64,000 nt of DNA from JAXDMU01 sp963762435 (GCA_963762435.1 CAVXLN010000003.1:434001-498000); one strand, 5' to 3'. Shown: positions 17,581 to 27,438, counted from the stretch's first letter. Notes: generated from the letters alone by a model not told the origin. Numbers and translations are program-made.

Positions 17581-20348
17581 GCGATGCCATCCATTTCAGC
17601 ATCGACGGCAAGCCGGTCACGGCTGGGCCTGACGAGACGATCTGGCAGGTCGCGAACCGCGCGGGATTGACCATTCCCCATCTCTGCTACGCGCCGGAGC
17701 CGGATTACCGCCCCGACGGCAATTGCCGCGCCTGCATGGTCGAGATCAAAGGCGAGCGCGTGCTGCAAGCATCCTGCCTGCGCAAGCCGACCGAGGGCAT
17801 GGAAGTCGGCGTCGAGACCGCACGCGCGCAAGCGTCGCGCCGCATGGTGTTCGAGCTGCTGATGGCCGACCAGCCGCCGCGCGCGGCGGCGCATGATCCG
17901 GACTCGAAATTCTGGCAATGGGCCGACCGGCTGGCACTGAGCGACAGCCGGTTTCCGGCCGGGCACAAGCCGGCATCGGACACGAGCCATCCGGCGATGG
18001 CGGTCAATCTCGACGCCTGCATCAATTGCACCCTGTGCGTCCGCGCCTGCCGCGAGGTCCAGGTCAATGACGTGATCGGCATGGCCGGACGCGGTCATGG
18101 CGCCAAGATCGTCTTCGACATGGACGATCCGATGGGTCAGAGCACCTGCGTCGCCTGCGGCGAGTGCGTCCAGGCCTGCCCGACCGGCGCCTTGATGCCG
18201 GCCACCGTGGTCGACGAGCAGCAAGTCCGCACCGGATGGGCCGATCGCGAAGTCGACAGCCTCTGCCCGTTCTGCGGCGTCGGCTGCCAACTGACCTATC
18301 ATATCAAGGATGACAAGATCCTCTATGTGAACGGCCGCGACGGTCCGGCCAATCACCAGCGTCTCTGCGTCAAGGGGCGCTTCGGCTACGACTATGTCGA
18401 TCACCCCGACCGGCTGACGCAGCCGCTGATCCGCAAGGACGGTGTCGCGAAATCCGCCGATGACGAGATCGATCCGGCCAATCCCTGGACCCATTTCCGG
18501 CCGGCGACCTGGGACGAGGCGATGGCGCGGGCGGCGGACGGGCTGCGCGAGATCCGCGACCGCAAGGGCGGCGCCGGGCTCGCGGGATTCGGCTCGGCCA
18601 AGGGCTCGAACGAGGAGGCCTATCTCTTCCAGAAGCTCGTGCGCACCGGCTTCAACACCAACAATGTCGATCACTGCACGCGGCTCTGCCACGCCTCTTC
18701 GGTGGCGGCCCTCTTCGAGGGGATCGGTTCGGGTGCCGTGACCGCCCCCTTCTCGGCAGCCCTCGATGCCGAGGTCATCATCGTGATCGGCGCCAATCCG
18801 ACGCAGAACCACCCGGTCGCCGCGACCTACATCAAGAACGCGGCGAAGCGGGGGGCGACGCTGATCGTCATCGACCCGCGCGGACAGACCTTGTCGCGCC
18901 ACGCCACATATGACGTGCGGTTCAAGCCCGGCAGCGACGTGGCGCTGCTGAATGCGCTGCTGCACACGATCATCACCGAAGACCTGACCGACAAGCAGTA
19001 CATCGCGGGATTCACCGAGGGTTTTCCGGATCTGGCTGAGCGGATCAAAGGCTTCTCGCCGGACGCGATGGAGCCGGTCTGCGGCGTCAAGGCCGAGACG
19101 ATCCGGTCGATCGCCCGGACTTATGCCACCTCGCGCGCCTCGATCATCTTCTGGGGCATGGGCATCTCGCAGCATGTCCATGGCACCGACAATTCGCGCT
19201 GCCTGATCGCGCTGGCACTCGTCACCGGCCAGGTCGGCCGGCCTGGCACCGGGCTGCATCCGCTGCGCGGTCAGAACAACGTCCAGGGTGCGTCGGATGC
19301 CGGGCTCATCCCGATGTTCTTCCCGGACTACCGGCCAGTCGAGCTGGCCGAGGCGCATGATTTCTTCGAGCAGAAATGGGGCACGGCGATCGATCCGAAG
19401 CGCGGGTTGACCGTCGTCGAGATCATGACGGCGATCCATGCCGGCCAGATCGAAGGCATGTATATCATGGGCGAGAACCCGGCCATGTCGGACCCGGACG
19501 TGCAGCACGCCCGCGCGGCACTCGCCAAGCTCAAGCATCTGGTCGTGCAGGATATTTTCCTGACCGAGACGGCGTGGCACGCCGATGTCGTGCTGCCGGC
19601 CTCGGCCTTCCCGGAAAAGACCGGCAGCTTCACCAACACCGACCGGCGGGTTCAGCTCGGCCGCGCGGCCCTGCCGCTGCCCGGCGAGGCGCGGCCGGAT
19701 CTCGAGATCATTCAGGATCTCGCCAATCGGCTTGGCTGCAACTGGTCCTATCCCGATGTCGGTGCTGTCTATACCGAGATGGCCTCGACCATGCCCTCGC
19801 TCGACGGGATCAGCTGGGACCGGCTGGTGCGCGAAGGGGCGGTGACCTATCCGACCGACGGTGCGGACAAACCCGGCAACGAGATCATCTTCAGCACCGG
19901 CTTCCCGACCAAGAGCGGCCGCGGCAAGATCGTCCCGGCCAATGTCCTGCCGCCCGACGAGCTGCCCGACGAGGCGTATCCCTATGTGCTGTCGACCGGC
20001 CGCGTGCTGGAGCATTGGCATACCGGCGCCATGACGCGGCGATCGAGCGTGCTGGACGATCTCGAGCCGGAGGCGGTGGCATTCATGGCGCCGCGCGAGC
20101 TCAAGAAGCTCGGCGTGGCGCCCGGCGGCATGCTGCGTGTCTCGACCCGCCGAGGTGCGATCGAGCTCAAGGCACGGGCCGATAGCGACGTGCCGCAGGG
20201 AATGGTTTTCATTCCCTTCTGCTATGCCGAGGCCGCGGCCAATCTGCTGACCAATCCGGCGCTCGACCCCTTCGGCAAGATCCCGGAATTCAAATTCTGC
20301 GCGGCCCTGGTCGAGCCGGCGCGGCAGGTCGCCGATGCGGCGGAATAA
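17577..20348 (+). CDS. Formate dehydrogenase alpha (catalytic) subunit
   Basis: 923-residue molybdopterin enzyme oxidising formate to CO2. N-terminal [2Fe-2S] ferredoxin domain (C37, C50, C53, C67), then two [4Fe-4S] ferredoxin motifs (ACINCTLCVRAC and TCVACGECVQACPTGA), then the catalytic domain, opening with a [4Fe-4S] site in SLCPFCGVGC. The metal-binding residue is cysteine in VDHCTRLCHASSV, not selenocysteine. The C-terminal dinucleotide-binding domain includes YVLSTGRVLEHWHTG. Overlap with the beta gene and the nearby moeA show an operon. Mo versus W cannot be decided by reading, although the close match in organisation to FDH1 leaves W possible. Confidence 0.95.
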   Translation: MSDAIHFSIDGKPVTAGPDETIWQVANRAGLTIPHLCYAPEPDYRPDGNCRACMVEIKGERVLQASCLRKPTEGMEVGVETARAQASRRMVFELLMADQPPRAAAHDPDSKFWQWADRLALSDSRFPAGHKPASDTSHPAMAVNLDACINCTLCVRACREVQVNDVIGMAGRGHGAKIVFDMDDPMGQSTCVACGECVQACPTGALMPATVVDEQQVRTGWADREVDSLCPFCGVGCQLTYHIKDDKILYVNGRDGPANHQRLCVKGRFGYDYVDHPDRLTQPLIRKDGVAKSADDEIDPANPWTHFRPATWDEAMARAADGLREIRDRKGGAGLAGFGSAKGSNEEAYLFQKLVRTGFNTNNVDHCTRLCHASSVAALFEGIGSGAVTAPFSAALDAEVIIVIGANPTQNHPVAATYIKNAAKRGATLIVIDPRGQTLSRHATYDVRFKPGSDVALLNALLHTIITEDLTDKQYIAGFTEGFPDLAERIKGFSPDAMEPVCGVKAETIRSIARTYATSRASIIFWGMGISQHVHGTDNSRCLIALALVTGQVGRPGTGLHPLRGQNNVQGASDAGLIPMFFPDYRPVELAEAHDFFEQKWGTAIDPKRGLTVVEIMTAIHAGQIEGMYIMGENPAMSDPDVQHARAALAKLKHLVVQDIFLTETAWHADVVLPASAFPEKTGSFTNTDRRVQLGRAALPLPGEARPDLEIIQDLANRLGCNWSYPDVGAVYTEMASTMPSLDGISWDRLVREGAVTYPTDGADKPGNEIIFSTGFPTKSGRGKIVPANVLPPDELPDEAYPYVLSTGRVLEHWHTGAMTRRSSVLDDLEPEAVAFMAPRELKKLGVAPGGMLRVSTRRGAIELKARADSDVPQGMVFIPFCYAEAAANLLTNPALDPFGKIPEFKFCAALVEPARQVADAAE

Positions 20349-20356
20349 GCCGGCAC

Positions 20357-21610
20357 ATGGCACAGCTGTCGGATGATTGCTTCGCCTTCGGCGGCGCTTT
20401 ACTGCCGATCGACGAGGCGCGCCGGCTGATCGCCGAGCGCGTCGCAATGATCGCCGGTGTCGAGACGGTCAGTCTGGCTGAGGCCGATGGAAGGACGCTG
20501 GCCGAAGCGGCGATGGCGGCGATCGATGTGCCGGGTTTCACCAATTCCGCCGTCGATGGCTACGCGGTTCGGTTCGACGATCTGTCGCCCGATACCGAGA
20601 CCCGGCTCATGCGCGAAGGCCGCATCGCCGCCGGCAGCGTGTCCGCCGGCCCGCTGACCGCCGGCCGGACCGCGCGCATCTTTACCGGTGCCGCCATGCC
20701 GGCGGGTGCCGACACCGTGATCATGCAGGAAGATTGCCAGGATGACGGCAGCATTGTCGTCATTCGGCCGGGCATCCGGCGCGGCGCCAATCGCCGGCTG
20801 GCGGGAGAGGACATCGCCGCCGGCAGTATCGCGCTGACCGCCGGCCGCCGTCTGGGGCCGGCCGAGCTGGGACTGCTGGCGGCACTCGGTTACGCCACGC
20901 TGCCGGTGCGACAGCACCTGTCGGTTGCCCTGTTCTCGACCGGCGACGAGCTGCGTGAACCGGGCGCCACGCTGGCGCCCGGCCAGATTTACGATGCGAA
21001 CCAATTCATGCTGGCAGGATTGCTGGCGCGCGCCGGGGTTCGCGTCTCGGATGGCGGCATCCTGCCCGACCAGCCGGCGGCATTGGCCGAAGCGCTGGTC
21101 GATGCGGCGGCAAGGCACGATTTGATCGTGACATCGGGCGGCGTGTCGGCCGGCGAGGAAGACCATGTCCGCACTGTCATCGCGGCGCATGGGTCGATCT
21201 TCTTCTGGCGCCTGGCGATCAAGCCCGGCCGGCCCGTGGCGATGGGCCAGATCGGCCGGACACCATTGATCGGGCTGCCCGGCAACCCCGTGGCGGCGCT
21301 CGTTACCTTCGTCACTGTGGCGCGGCCGCTGATCGAGGCCATGACCGGCACGCTGCCGCGCGTGCCGCTGCGTTTCCCGGCCGTCAGCGGGTTCTCCTAC
21401 CGCAAGAAGCGGGACCGGCGCGAATATGTCCGCGTCTCGCTGGAGCCCGGCGAGGACGGGCGGGCGCGGCTCCGGCGCTTCCCGAAGGAAGGGGCCGGCA
21501 TCCTGACCTCGCTCACGGAAACGGACGGGCTGGCCGAGCTGCCCGAGGCGCTGACGCAGCTCGAACCGGGGATGATCGTGGATTTCATTCCATATAGTGA
21601 GATGCTGTGA
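20357..21610 (+). CDS. moeA: Molybdopterin molybdenumtransferase MoeA
   Basis: 417 residues. It inserts molybdate (or tungstate) into adenylylated molybdopterin. Features include DVPGFTNSAVDGYAV, AGRTARIFTGAAMPAGADTVIMQED, FSTGDELREPG, QIYDANQFML and the MoaB/Mog-like loop TSGGVSAGEEDHV followed by GLPGNPVAAL. It starts 8 bp after the formate dehydrogenase alpha gene, so it probably supplies that enzyme's cofactor. The fdhD sulfurtransferase gene usually needed for activation is not in the window. Confidence 0.93.
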   Translation: MAQLSDDCFAFGGALLPIDEARRLIAERVAMIAGVETVSLAEADGRTLAEAAMAAIDVPGFTNSAVDGYAVRFDDLSPDTETRLMREGRIAAGSVSAGPLTAGRTARIFTGAAMPAGADTVIMQEDCQDDGSIVVIRPGIRRGANRRLAGEDIAAGSIALTAGRRLGPAELGLLAALGYATLPVRQHLSVALFSTGDELREPGATLAPGQIYDANQFMLAGLLARAGVRVSDGGILPDQPAALAEALVDAAARHDLIVTSGGVSAGEEDHVRTVIAAHGSIFFWRLAIKPGRPVAMGQIGRTPLIGLPGNPVAALVTFVTVARPLIEAMTGTLPRVPLRFPAVSGFSYRKKRDRREYVRVSLEPGEDGRARLRRFPKEGAGILTSLTETDGLAELPEALTQLEPGMIVDFIPYSEML

Positions 21611-21617
21611 GGGCGGG

Positions 21618-23276
21618 CTAGGCCGGCTCAAGAGTGCCCTTGTAGGCGACGATCAATCCGACGAACGGGGCGGAAATCTCGACATCGAAAGCGAACTTCC
21701 CTTGTTGCTCCGTCTCGAAGCTCGATCCGCCGGGCAGCAGGAAGGCGGGCATGGGAATGCCGAGCAGCGACCATCGCCGCGGAATAAGGAAAAGCCGGTG
21801 GCCTTCGGCCACGAGCGCCAGGGCGACGGCGGCAACGCCGAAACGCTCGACCAGCAGATACTGATTCCGCCCGGTGCCGAAAGATTGCACCGAGGAGAAG
21901 CTCTTGCCAGCGAAGCTTCGCGTCCATCGTTCGGCGCCGCTTGCATCCGGCGTGAACGTGACCGTGACCGGCACCTCGGGTGCTGCCCTCGGAAAACCGA
22001 TGAGCGCCGCGATGATACGGCCCGTGATGCCGCTGCCGCGCCGCACTGCCGCCTGGCCCGCCCAGCGCCGGATCGTCGTACTGCCATGCAGCTCCTGCAG
22101 GCGCTGCGGCAGGGTCGCTAAGGCCGAGCCCAGTATCCGGCGATAGAGCGATGCACCTGGTTCGTCGCTGCGAAAGCCCATATGGATCGCTCGGCCGCGA
22201 AACAGAGAATCATAGTCGGCGAGCTCGAGCGCGCGGACGCCTGATCGCGCGCCCGGCTCGGGACGAATGCCGGCCAGCAATCGGCGAATGAGGGCCTCGA
22301 TCGCCATCGATGGGATGTAGGGCCCATCGTCGCCTTCGGCCACGAGGTGCCAGCTCCGCTCGGTCTCCTTGGCGTCAGCGGTGCCGCGGGCGCGAACGAG
22401 CATGCCACCGCGATGCCCGCCAAACCGCATCCAATTGAGGACCACGTAGAAGAGACGCGAAAACGGCACCAGCGACGGCAGGCCAAGCGAGGCGCGCGCC
22501 TTGGCCAGGAGATTCAAGACTCTATGCAGGATCTCCGGCACTGGTCCCGCCCCCATCCAGATATCGGTCATCGCCTCATGCTCGGGCGGGATGACCCGCA
22601 GATCCGGCACATCCACCAGCGAGAAATGGATGTTCCGAAGCGGCAGGCGGCCGGGCACCGCGATGGTGAAGCGCCGGCTTTCGGCCAGACCGATCCCGGA
22701 GACCTCGCTACCGCCCCGCCGTAGCTTCACGGGGGCGCCGGCATAGCCGACCACGGCGCGCATGACGTTGAGGCCGATCCCCGCGAAGGGCGATGGGGCG
22801 ATGCCGCCTTCGACCGTGACGATGGTCATCGTCTTGGCCATCTCGCGCAGCACTGCCGCAGTCAGCACGGGAAAGCTGCTGACACCCGCAAGCACGAACA
22901 CGCCGGCGGCCTTCGCCTGCGCGTCGAACTGCGCCACGCCGAAGACGAAATCGGCGGCGTCCGCGAAGTCTAGATAATCGATATGGGCGACGATACAGGC
23001 GGCGATCACCTGGTAGCGGCTGGCGCCGTAATCCTGGAACGGCCCGGAGGCATCGACGACCAGATCGGGTCGTTGTGCCCGCAAGCTCGCTTCGATGTCA
23101 CGTCGATCGAGTGCCAGCGCAGAGACCCGCGCTCGCCCATGATAGCGCGCGCAGAACGCCTCGGCGCGGGACAGGTTGCGGCCACAAATGACCAGTTCGA
23201 GCTCGGGAAGATCGGACAGCAGCTCCGCGAGACGCCCGCCGAACACGCCATAGCCGCCGAGGATCAAGACCTTCAC
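21618..23276 (-). CDS. Saccharopine dehydrogenase-like protein with C-terminal DUF4166-type domain
   Basis: 552 residues. The N-terminus VKVLILGGYGVFGGRLAELL is a Rossmann GxGxxG region and DLVVDASGPFQDYG is typical of saccharopine dehydrogenase-fold proteins. From about residue 370 (DYDSLFRGRAIHMGF) to the end lies a separate domain resembling DUF4166, often fused to this fold in proteobacteria. The substrate is unknown and lysine metabolism should not be assumed. GTG at 23276 is preferred; TTG at 23327 is an alternative. Its end is 8 bp from the moeA stop, convergent. Confidence 0.7.
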   Translation of the reverse strand: MKVLILGGYGVFGGRLAELLSDLPELELVICGRNLSRAEAFCARYHGRARVSALALDRRDIEASLRAQRPDLVVDASGPFQDYGASRYQVIAACIVAHIDYLDFADAADFVFGVAQFDAQAKAAGVFVLAGVSSFPVLTAAVLREMAKTMTIVTVEGGIAPSPFAGIGLNVMRAVVGYAGAPVKLRRGGSEVSGIGLAESRRFTIAVPGRLPLRNIHFSLVDVPDLRVIPPEHEAMTDIWMGAGPVPEILHRVLNLLAKARASLGLPSLVPFSRLFYVVLNWMRFGGHRGGMLVRARGTADAKETERSWHLVAEGDDGPYIPSMAIEALIRRLLAGIRPEPGARSGVRALELADYDSLFRGRAIHMGFRSDEPGASLYRRILGSALATLPQRLQELHGSTTIRRWAGQAAVRRGSGITGRIIAALIGFPRAAPEVPVTVTFTPDASGAERWTRSFAGKSFSSVQSFGTGRNQYLLVERFGVAAVALALVAEGHRLFLIPRRWSLLGIPMPAFLLPGGSSFETEQQGKFAFDVEISAPFVGLIVAYKGTLEPA

Positions 23277-23336
23277 GGTACCGGCACTCGCCAGTGGTTG
23301 ACGAGCCCAACTCCTAGCCCAATTCAACCAGCACTA

Positions 23337-24722
23337 TCAAGCCGCCGACAGCGTCTCCCCCGCCACCGGTTCCGTCCGCCGCCGCTTGCGCGCGGCGCCG
23401 AGTGCTTCGAGGAAGCTCTCCCGCCAGGTCGAGATGGTGTTGGCGCTGATCACCTGCATCATCTCCTGCCAGCGCTGGCTGCGTTCCTCGAGCGGCATGG
23501 AAAGTGCGTGGCGGATCGCCTGGGCGAGCTCGTCGATGTCGAGCGGGTTGACCTGGAGCGCCGATTTGAGCTCGTGCGCCGCACCGGCCAGGCTCGACAG
23601 CACGAGCACGCCCGGATCTTCCGGGTTTTGGGCCGCCACATATTCCTTGGCGACGAGGTTCATGCCGTCGCGGAAGGGCGTCACCAGCGCCACCGCGGCC
23701 TGGCGGTAGAACGCCGCAAGCGCCGGGCGCGGGAAACTGCGGTTGAGATAGCGGATCGGCGTCCAGTCGAACTCCGCGAAGCGGCCATTGATGCGGCCGG
23801 CCGCCGATTCGAGCTCGCGCCGGAGCTGGCGATAGGGGCCGACCTCGCCGCGCGAATGCGGCGTGATCTGGAGATAGCTGAACTTGCCGCGCCATTCGGG
23901 CGCCGTCTCGAGCAGCCGGCAGATCGCGTCGAACCGGTTCGGGATGCCCTTGCTGTAATCGAGCCGGTCGACGCCCAGCACGAGCTGGCGGCCGCCGAGG
24001 CTGTCGGTCAGGCGCCGCGCATTGACCGAATTATCAGCGCGCTCGGCGAGCTCGACGAAAGTCTCGGTATCGATGCCGATCGGAAAGGCGCCGGCACGCG
24101 GCCCGACCGTGCGGGGCCCGAGGAAATCGAGCGAGCGGAAGGAGGCCACCGCCTCCTCCGTCTGGAAACCCACGAGATCGTAATCGGCGAAGCCCGCGAG
24201 CAAGGTCCGGTAATGCGGCAGGGCCCGGAACACCTCGATCGGCGGGAAGGGCGTGTGCAGGAAGAAGCCGATCGCCTCGGTGACGCCGAGCTTCCGGAGC
24301 TCGGAGGCCAGCGGGATCAGATGATAATCATGCACCCAGATGCGGTCGCCGGGTTTCAGAAGCGGCTTGAGCAGCCGCGCGAAGGCGGCATTGACGCGCT
24401 GATAGGCCTCGAACTCGGCATTGTGATACTCGATGAGGCCGAGCCGGAAATGCAGCAGCGGCCACAGCGTGGCATTGGCGTAGCCCAGATAATATTGATC
24501 GTGATCCTGTTGGCCGAGATCGACCGTCGCATAGGTGACCTTGCCGACTTCCCGGATCTTGGGCTCGCTTGCGGTCTCCTTGGCGATATCGCCGCTCCAG
24601 CCGAACCAGATGCCGCCGTGATGATCGAGCGCCTCGCGCATCGCCACCGCCAAGCCGCCTGCCCGCGTTTGCCGGGCCGACGGCGACGCCACCCGGTTCG
24701 AAACCACTACCAGCCGCGCCAA
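23337..24722 (-). CDS. otsA: Trehalose-6-phosphate synthase
   Basis: 461-residue GT20 enzyme joining UDP-glucose and glucose-6-phosphate. Motifs: LVVVSNRV at the start, GGLAVAM, WFGWSGD, VHDYHLIPLA, FFLHTPFPP, GVDRLDYSKGIPNR and RDGMNLVAKEYVAAQ. The TTG at 24722 follows GCAGGAG at good spacing and gives the normal family start; GTG at 24779 would add 19 residues. otsB lies upstream in the same direction, so the two complete trehalose synthesis for osmotic and desiccation tolerance. Confidence 0.95.
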   Translation of the reverse strand: MARLVVVSNRVASPSARQTRAGGLAVAMREALDHHGGIWFGWSGDIAKETASEPKIREVGKVTYATVDLGQQDHDQYYLGYANATLWPLLHFRLGLIEYHNAEFEAYQRVNAAFARLLKPLLKPGDRIWVHDYHLIPLASELRKLGVTEAIGFFLHTPFPPIEVFRALPHYRTLLAGFADYDLVGFQTEEAVASFRSLDFLGPRTVGPRAGAFPIGIDTETFVELAERADNSVNARRLTDSLGGRQLVLGVDRLDYSKGIPNRFDAICRLLETAPEWRGKFSYLQITPHSRGEVGPYRQLRRELESAAGRINGRFAEFDWTPIRYLNRSFPRPALAAFYRQAAVALVTPFRDGMNLVAKEYVAAQNPEDPGVLVLSSLAGAAHELKSALQVNPLDIDELAQAIRHALSMPLEERSQRWQEMMQVISANTISTWRESFLEALGAARKRRRTEPVAGETLSAA

Positions 24723-24788
24723 GACGCTTACTCCTGCTCCCCGGCCGCCCGTCCGCTTTGCGCCGGCCGGCGTCTTCACTCAATGAAT

Positions 24789-24807
24789 CCAGGGGATTGA
24801 GCCCTGG
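24789..24807. repeat. Hairpin in the otsB-otsA gap
   Basis: CCAGGG (24789-24794) and CCCTGG (24802-24807) pair across 7 nt in the 159-bp gap between otsB and otsA. It may trim expression of the downstream otsA or mark a processing site. Confidence 0.3.
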
Positions 24808-24881
24808 CCCTGCCGAACCAACAGCGCGGGGGGCGGGAAGTTGCATGTCATCGGTGGCCGCCGCACCGCCACGCGCTGGGT

Positions 24882-25631
24882 CTAGAGCCGGGCGAGGGAC
24901 GCCTGCAGCCATCCGCGTGCTGCGGCCGGATCGTCGAGAAAGGCCTCGGCCTTGCTGCCGGCGCGGACGCCGCCGACGCGGATGGCGTGGCCGCCTTGGA
25001 GAAGCGATGCTTCGAAACCGTCCTCATCGGTCCAGTCGTCGCCGAGATAGCAGGGCACGCGGCCCGCAAAAGGCGGCGCCGCCATGAAGCGGTCGAGCGC
25101 CGCCCCCTTATGGACACCGCGCGGCCTGAGCTCGAGCACGCGCCGGCCGCGCAGCAGCTCGAACCCTTGGCCGCCCATGTACTCGAGGCTTTCGGCGAGG
25201 CGTGCCTCGTCCGCGGTCGAGGGTTGGTAATGGAGTGCCAAACTCATGCCCTTGTCCTCGAGCCTGAGGTCGGGCCGACCGGCGGCGAGGGCCGCGAGTT
25301 GGGTGCGCAGAGTGTCGAGCCCCTGCGGTATCGGCAGCCGGACCGGCGCCTTTCCGGGAAATTGCCACTCGGCGCCATGCTGCCCGGCCATGGGCAAGGC
25401 CAGGTCGCGGGTAAGCCGCGCGATCGAGTCGAGCGACCTGCCGCTGACGAGGGCGACGGCACCGCCAAGCGCCGCGGCCAGATCCAGCAGCAGAGTGCGC
25501 AGTGCGTCCGGAAAATCGACAGCGTCCGGATCGTCGGCGAATTCGGCCAGCGTGCCGTCGATATCGAGAAACAGAGCCGTGCTGCGATCGAGCACCGGCA
25601 ACTCTCCAGGCAAAGGGCTCTCCCGTTCCAT
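24882..25631 (-). CDS. otsB: Trehalose-6-phosphate phosphatase
   Basis: 249-residue HAD-superfamily phosphatase. The nucleophile motif FLDIDGTLAEF (D23, D25), VALVSGRS, the GQHGAEWQ segment, RGVHKGAAL and GDDWTDEDGF are all of OtsB type. It removes phosphate from trehalose-6-phosphate made by OtsA. ATG at 25631 is used; an in-frame GTG at 25661 is less likely. Divergent from the AGE-family gene, with 77 bp between starts for both promoters. Confidence 0.93.
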   Translation of the reverse strand: MERESPLPGELPVLDRSTALFLDIDGTLAEFADDPDAVDFPDALRTLLLDLAAALGGAVALVSGRSLDSIARLTRDLALPMAGQHGAEWQFPGKAPVRLPIPQGLDTLRTQLAALAAGRPDLRLEDKGMSLALHYQPSTADEARLAESLEYMGGQGFELLRGRRVLELRPRGVHKGAALDRFMAAPPFAGRVPCYLGDDWTDEDGFEASLLQGGHAIRVGGVRAGSKAEAFLDDPAAARGWLQASLARL

Positions 25632-25708
25632 GATCCCGGCCGCTAACGCCGAGCATGGCACGATGTCCTCGTTCCGCTCGGACGCGAAATGCTCTAGAAG
25701 GCGCCGCC

Positions 25709-26833
25709 ATGAAGGATGATGCGACGCGCGCAGCCCGGCTCAGGCGGCACCTTGCGGCGATGTTGGAGAATTGGGCGAGTGCCGGCTGGGACGGCGCCCG
25801 ATCGGGATTCCACGAGAAGCTCGATCAGGATCTGCGGCCGGTGCCGAGCACGCAGCGGCGGCTTTTGACCTGCGCGCGCCAGCTCTATTTCTGGAGCCGC
25901 GGGCCGGCACTCGCCGGCTTGGCACCACGGCGGGACATGGCGGATGCCGCCTTTGCCTGCCTCACCGAGCGATTCCGCGACAGGCAGGATGGCGGCTTCT
26001 GGTTCAGCACCGATCTCGAGGGCAGGCCGCTCGATCGGCGCAAGGATCTCTATGGCCACGCCTTCGTGCTGTTCGCGCTTGCCCATTATCACGGTGCTTT
26101 CGGCGTGCCGGCAGCGCTTGAGCTGACGCGCGAGACCGATGCGCTGCTGCATCGGCGTCTGGCCGTGCCGGGCGGCTGGCTCGCTTCCTCGGCCGATCCG
26201 GATTGGTGCCGCCCCGATCCGGCACTCGCCCAGAATCCACATATGCATCTCTTCGAGGCCTATCTGGCGCTGGCCGCGGTCGACGCCGATCCCGCTTGGC
26301 GCGAGCGGGCCGCGGCGATGCGAAGCCTGTTCGATGAGCGACTGTTCGATGCCGGCACCGGCGTGCTGGGCGAGTTCCAGGCCGATACCGCGGATGGTCA
26401 GATCATCGAGCCCGGGCATCATTTCGAATGGTGCTGGCTGCTGCATATCGAAGCGGAGCTTACGGGCGCGCCGCTCGATCCCGCCGCTGGGCGTCTGTTC
26501 GACTGGGCGATTCGGCACGGCATCGATCCAGCCCATGGCGGCATCTATGACCGGGTCGACCGGGCCGGCCGCGTGCTGGAGCCGGCCAAGCGGATCTGGC
26601 CGCTGCTGGAGGCAATCAAGGCGCAGGCGGCGCGCACGCGCCATGGCGGCGACCCGGCCGAAATGCGGCGCTCACTCGACTTCCTGAGCACGCATTATCT
26701 GCTGCCGGATGGGCGTTGGCATGAATCGCTCGGCCAAGATCTCGTGCCGAACCGCACGGAGATGCCGGGCACCACGCCCTATCACTGGCTGATGACGATC
26801 GCGGAAGTGCTGCCGATCCTCGACGGTGGCTAA
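25709..26833 (+). CDS. AGE-family epimerase/isomerase
   Basis: 374-residue (alpha/alpha)6-barrel of the N-acylglucosamine 2-epimerase family, which also covers mannose/fructose and cellobiose 2-epimerases. Telling segments are LYFWSRGPALAG, DLYGHAFVLFALAHYHG, NPHMHLFEAYLAL, EPGHHFEWCWLLH and GTTPYHWLMTIAE, which carry the conserved catalytic histidines. ATG at 25709 follows AGAAGG. A mannose isomerase-type role in sugar-phosphate supply is possible, but specificity is not visible. Confidence 0.85.
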   Translation: MKDDATRAARLRRHLAAMLENWASAGWDGARSGFHEKLDQDLRPVPSTQRRLLTCARQLYFWSRGPALAGLAPRRDMADAAFACLTERFRDRQDGGFWFSTDLEGRPLDRRKDLYGHAFVLFALAHYHGAFGVPAALELTRETDALLHRRLAVPGGWLASSADPDWCRPDPALAQNPHMHLFEAYLALAAVDADPAWRERAAAMRSLFDERLFDAGTGVLGEFQADTADGQIIEPGHHFEWCWLLHIEAELTGAPLDPAAGRLFDWAIRHGIDPAHGGIYDRVDRAGRVLEPAKRIWPLLEAIKAQAARTRHGGDPAEMRRSLDFLSTHYLLPDGRWHESLGQDLVPNRTEMPGTTPYHWLMTIAEVLPILDGG

Positions 26834-26854
26834 AAGAGAGTGGGCGGAATCCTG

Positions 26855-26870
26855 CCCGCCAGCGGGCGGG
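26855..26870. terminator. GC hairpin between convergent genes
   Basis: CCCGCC (26855-26860) and GGCGGG (26865-26870) with a 4-nt loop lie between the ends of the AGE gene and the unknown operon. They suit a bidirectional terminator, though no T-run follows. Confidence 0.4.
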
Positions 26871-26904
26871 ACGCCCGCTCCATTCGAAGACTTCATTCGA
26901 GTTC

Positions 26905-27438
26905 CTAAGCCAGCTCCTTCGACAACGTCTGCAGCTCGGTCACGAGCGTCGCGAACACCGTGACCGGCAGGAAGTCGTTGCCGTCGAGCTTCTTGAGGAA
27001 CGGGTGCTGCTCCACGAACGCCGCGTATTCCTTGATGATCTTCTGCGCTTCCGCCTTGAGCTGGGCCATGGCGTCGGTGTCGGCGCCGCTCAGCGCCCGG
27101 TCGAGCGTGGTTTCGAGGCGATCGTCGAGCCCTGCCATGATGCTGTCGAACTTGCCGATCTCGGCATTGAGCGCCGGGAAATCGGCCTCGTTCGCCAGCA
27201 CCTCGCGCAGCCTGGCCTGCAGGCCGCCGACGGCCGCCCGCGCATTGTTGCGGGCATTGCCCCAGCTGAGCCGCGCCTTGCGGAAGGCCATGGTGAGCGG
27301 GCCCAGCCCCTTGGCGATCTCCTTCGCCGCCTCGCCGGCGCGCTGCTGGCCCGCCGTCGGCTCGAGGCCGGCACCGAGCTCGACGCCGAGCACGCGCGTG
27401 ACCCAGTCGGCTTTCGCCGCGAGATCAGGGGCACTCAT
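26905..27438 (-). CDS. Hypothetical helical protein, third gene of unknown operon
   Basis: 177 residues, MSAPDLAAKADWVTRVLGVELG at the start, almost all predicted helix with mixed charge and no signal peptide. The middle (RLSWGNARNNARAAVGGLQARLREVL) and the C-terminus (KIIKEYAAFVEQHPFLKKLDGNDFLP) could pack as a helical bundle. The ATG overlaps the stop of the 986-residue gene by four bases, so expression is coupled and the products are likely partners. No family was recognised. Confidence 0.6.
   Translation of the reverse strand: MSAPDLAAKADWVTRVLGVELGAGLEPTAGQQRAGEAAKEIAKGLGPLTMAFRKARLSWGNARNNARAAVGGLQARLREVLANEADFPALNAEIGKFDSIMAGLDDRLETTLDRALSGADTDAMAQLKAEAQKIIKEYAAFVEQHPFLKKLDGNDFLPVTVFATLVTELQTLSKELA

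Noticed and set aside
17181..20447. Long open frame of over 1,000 codons on the minus strand
   Set aside because: It is antisense to the formate dehydrogenase alpha gene, whose cofactor motifs are unmistakable. High G+C DNA gives such long antisense frames, and this one has no recognisable domain.
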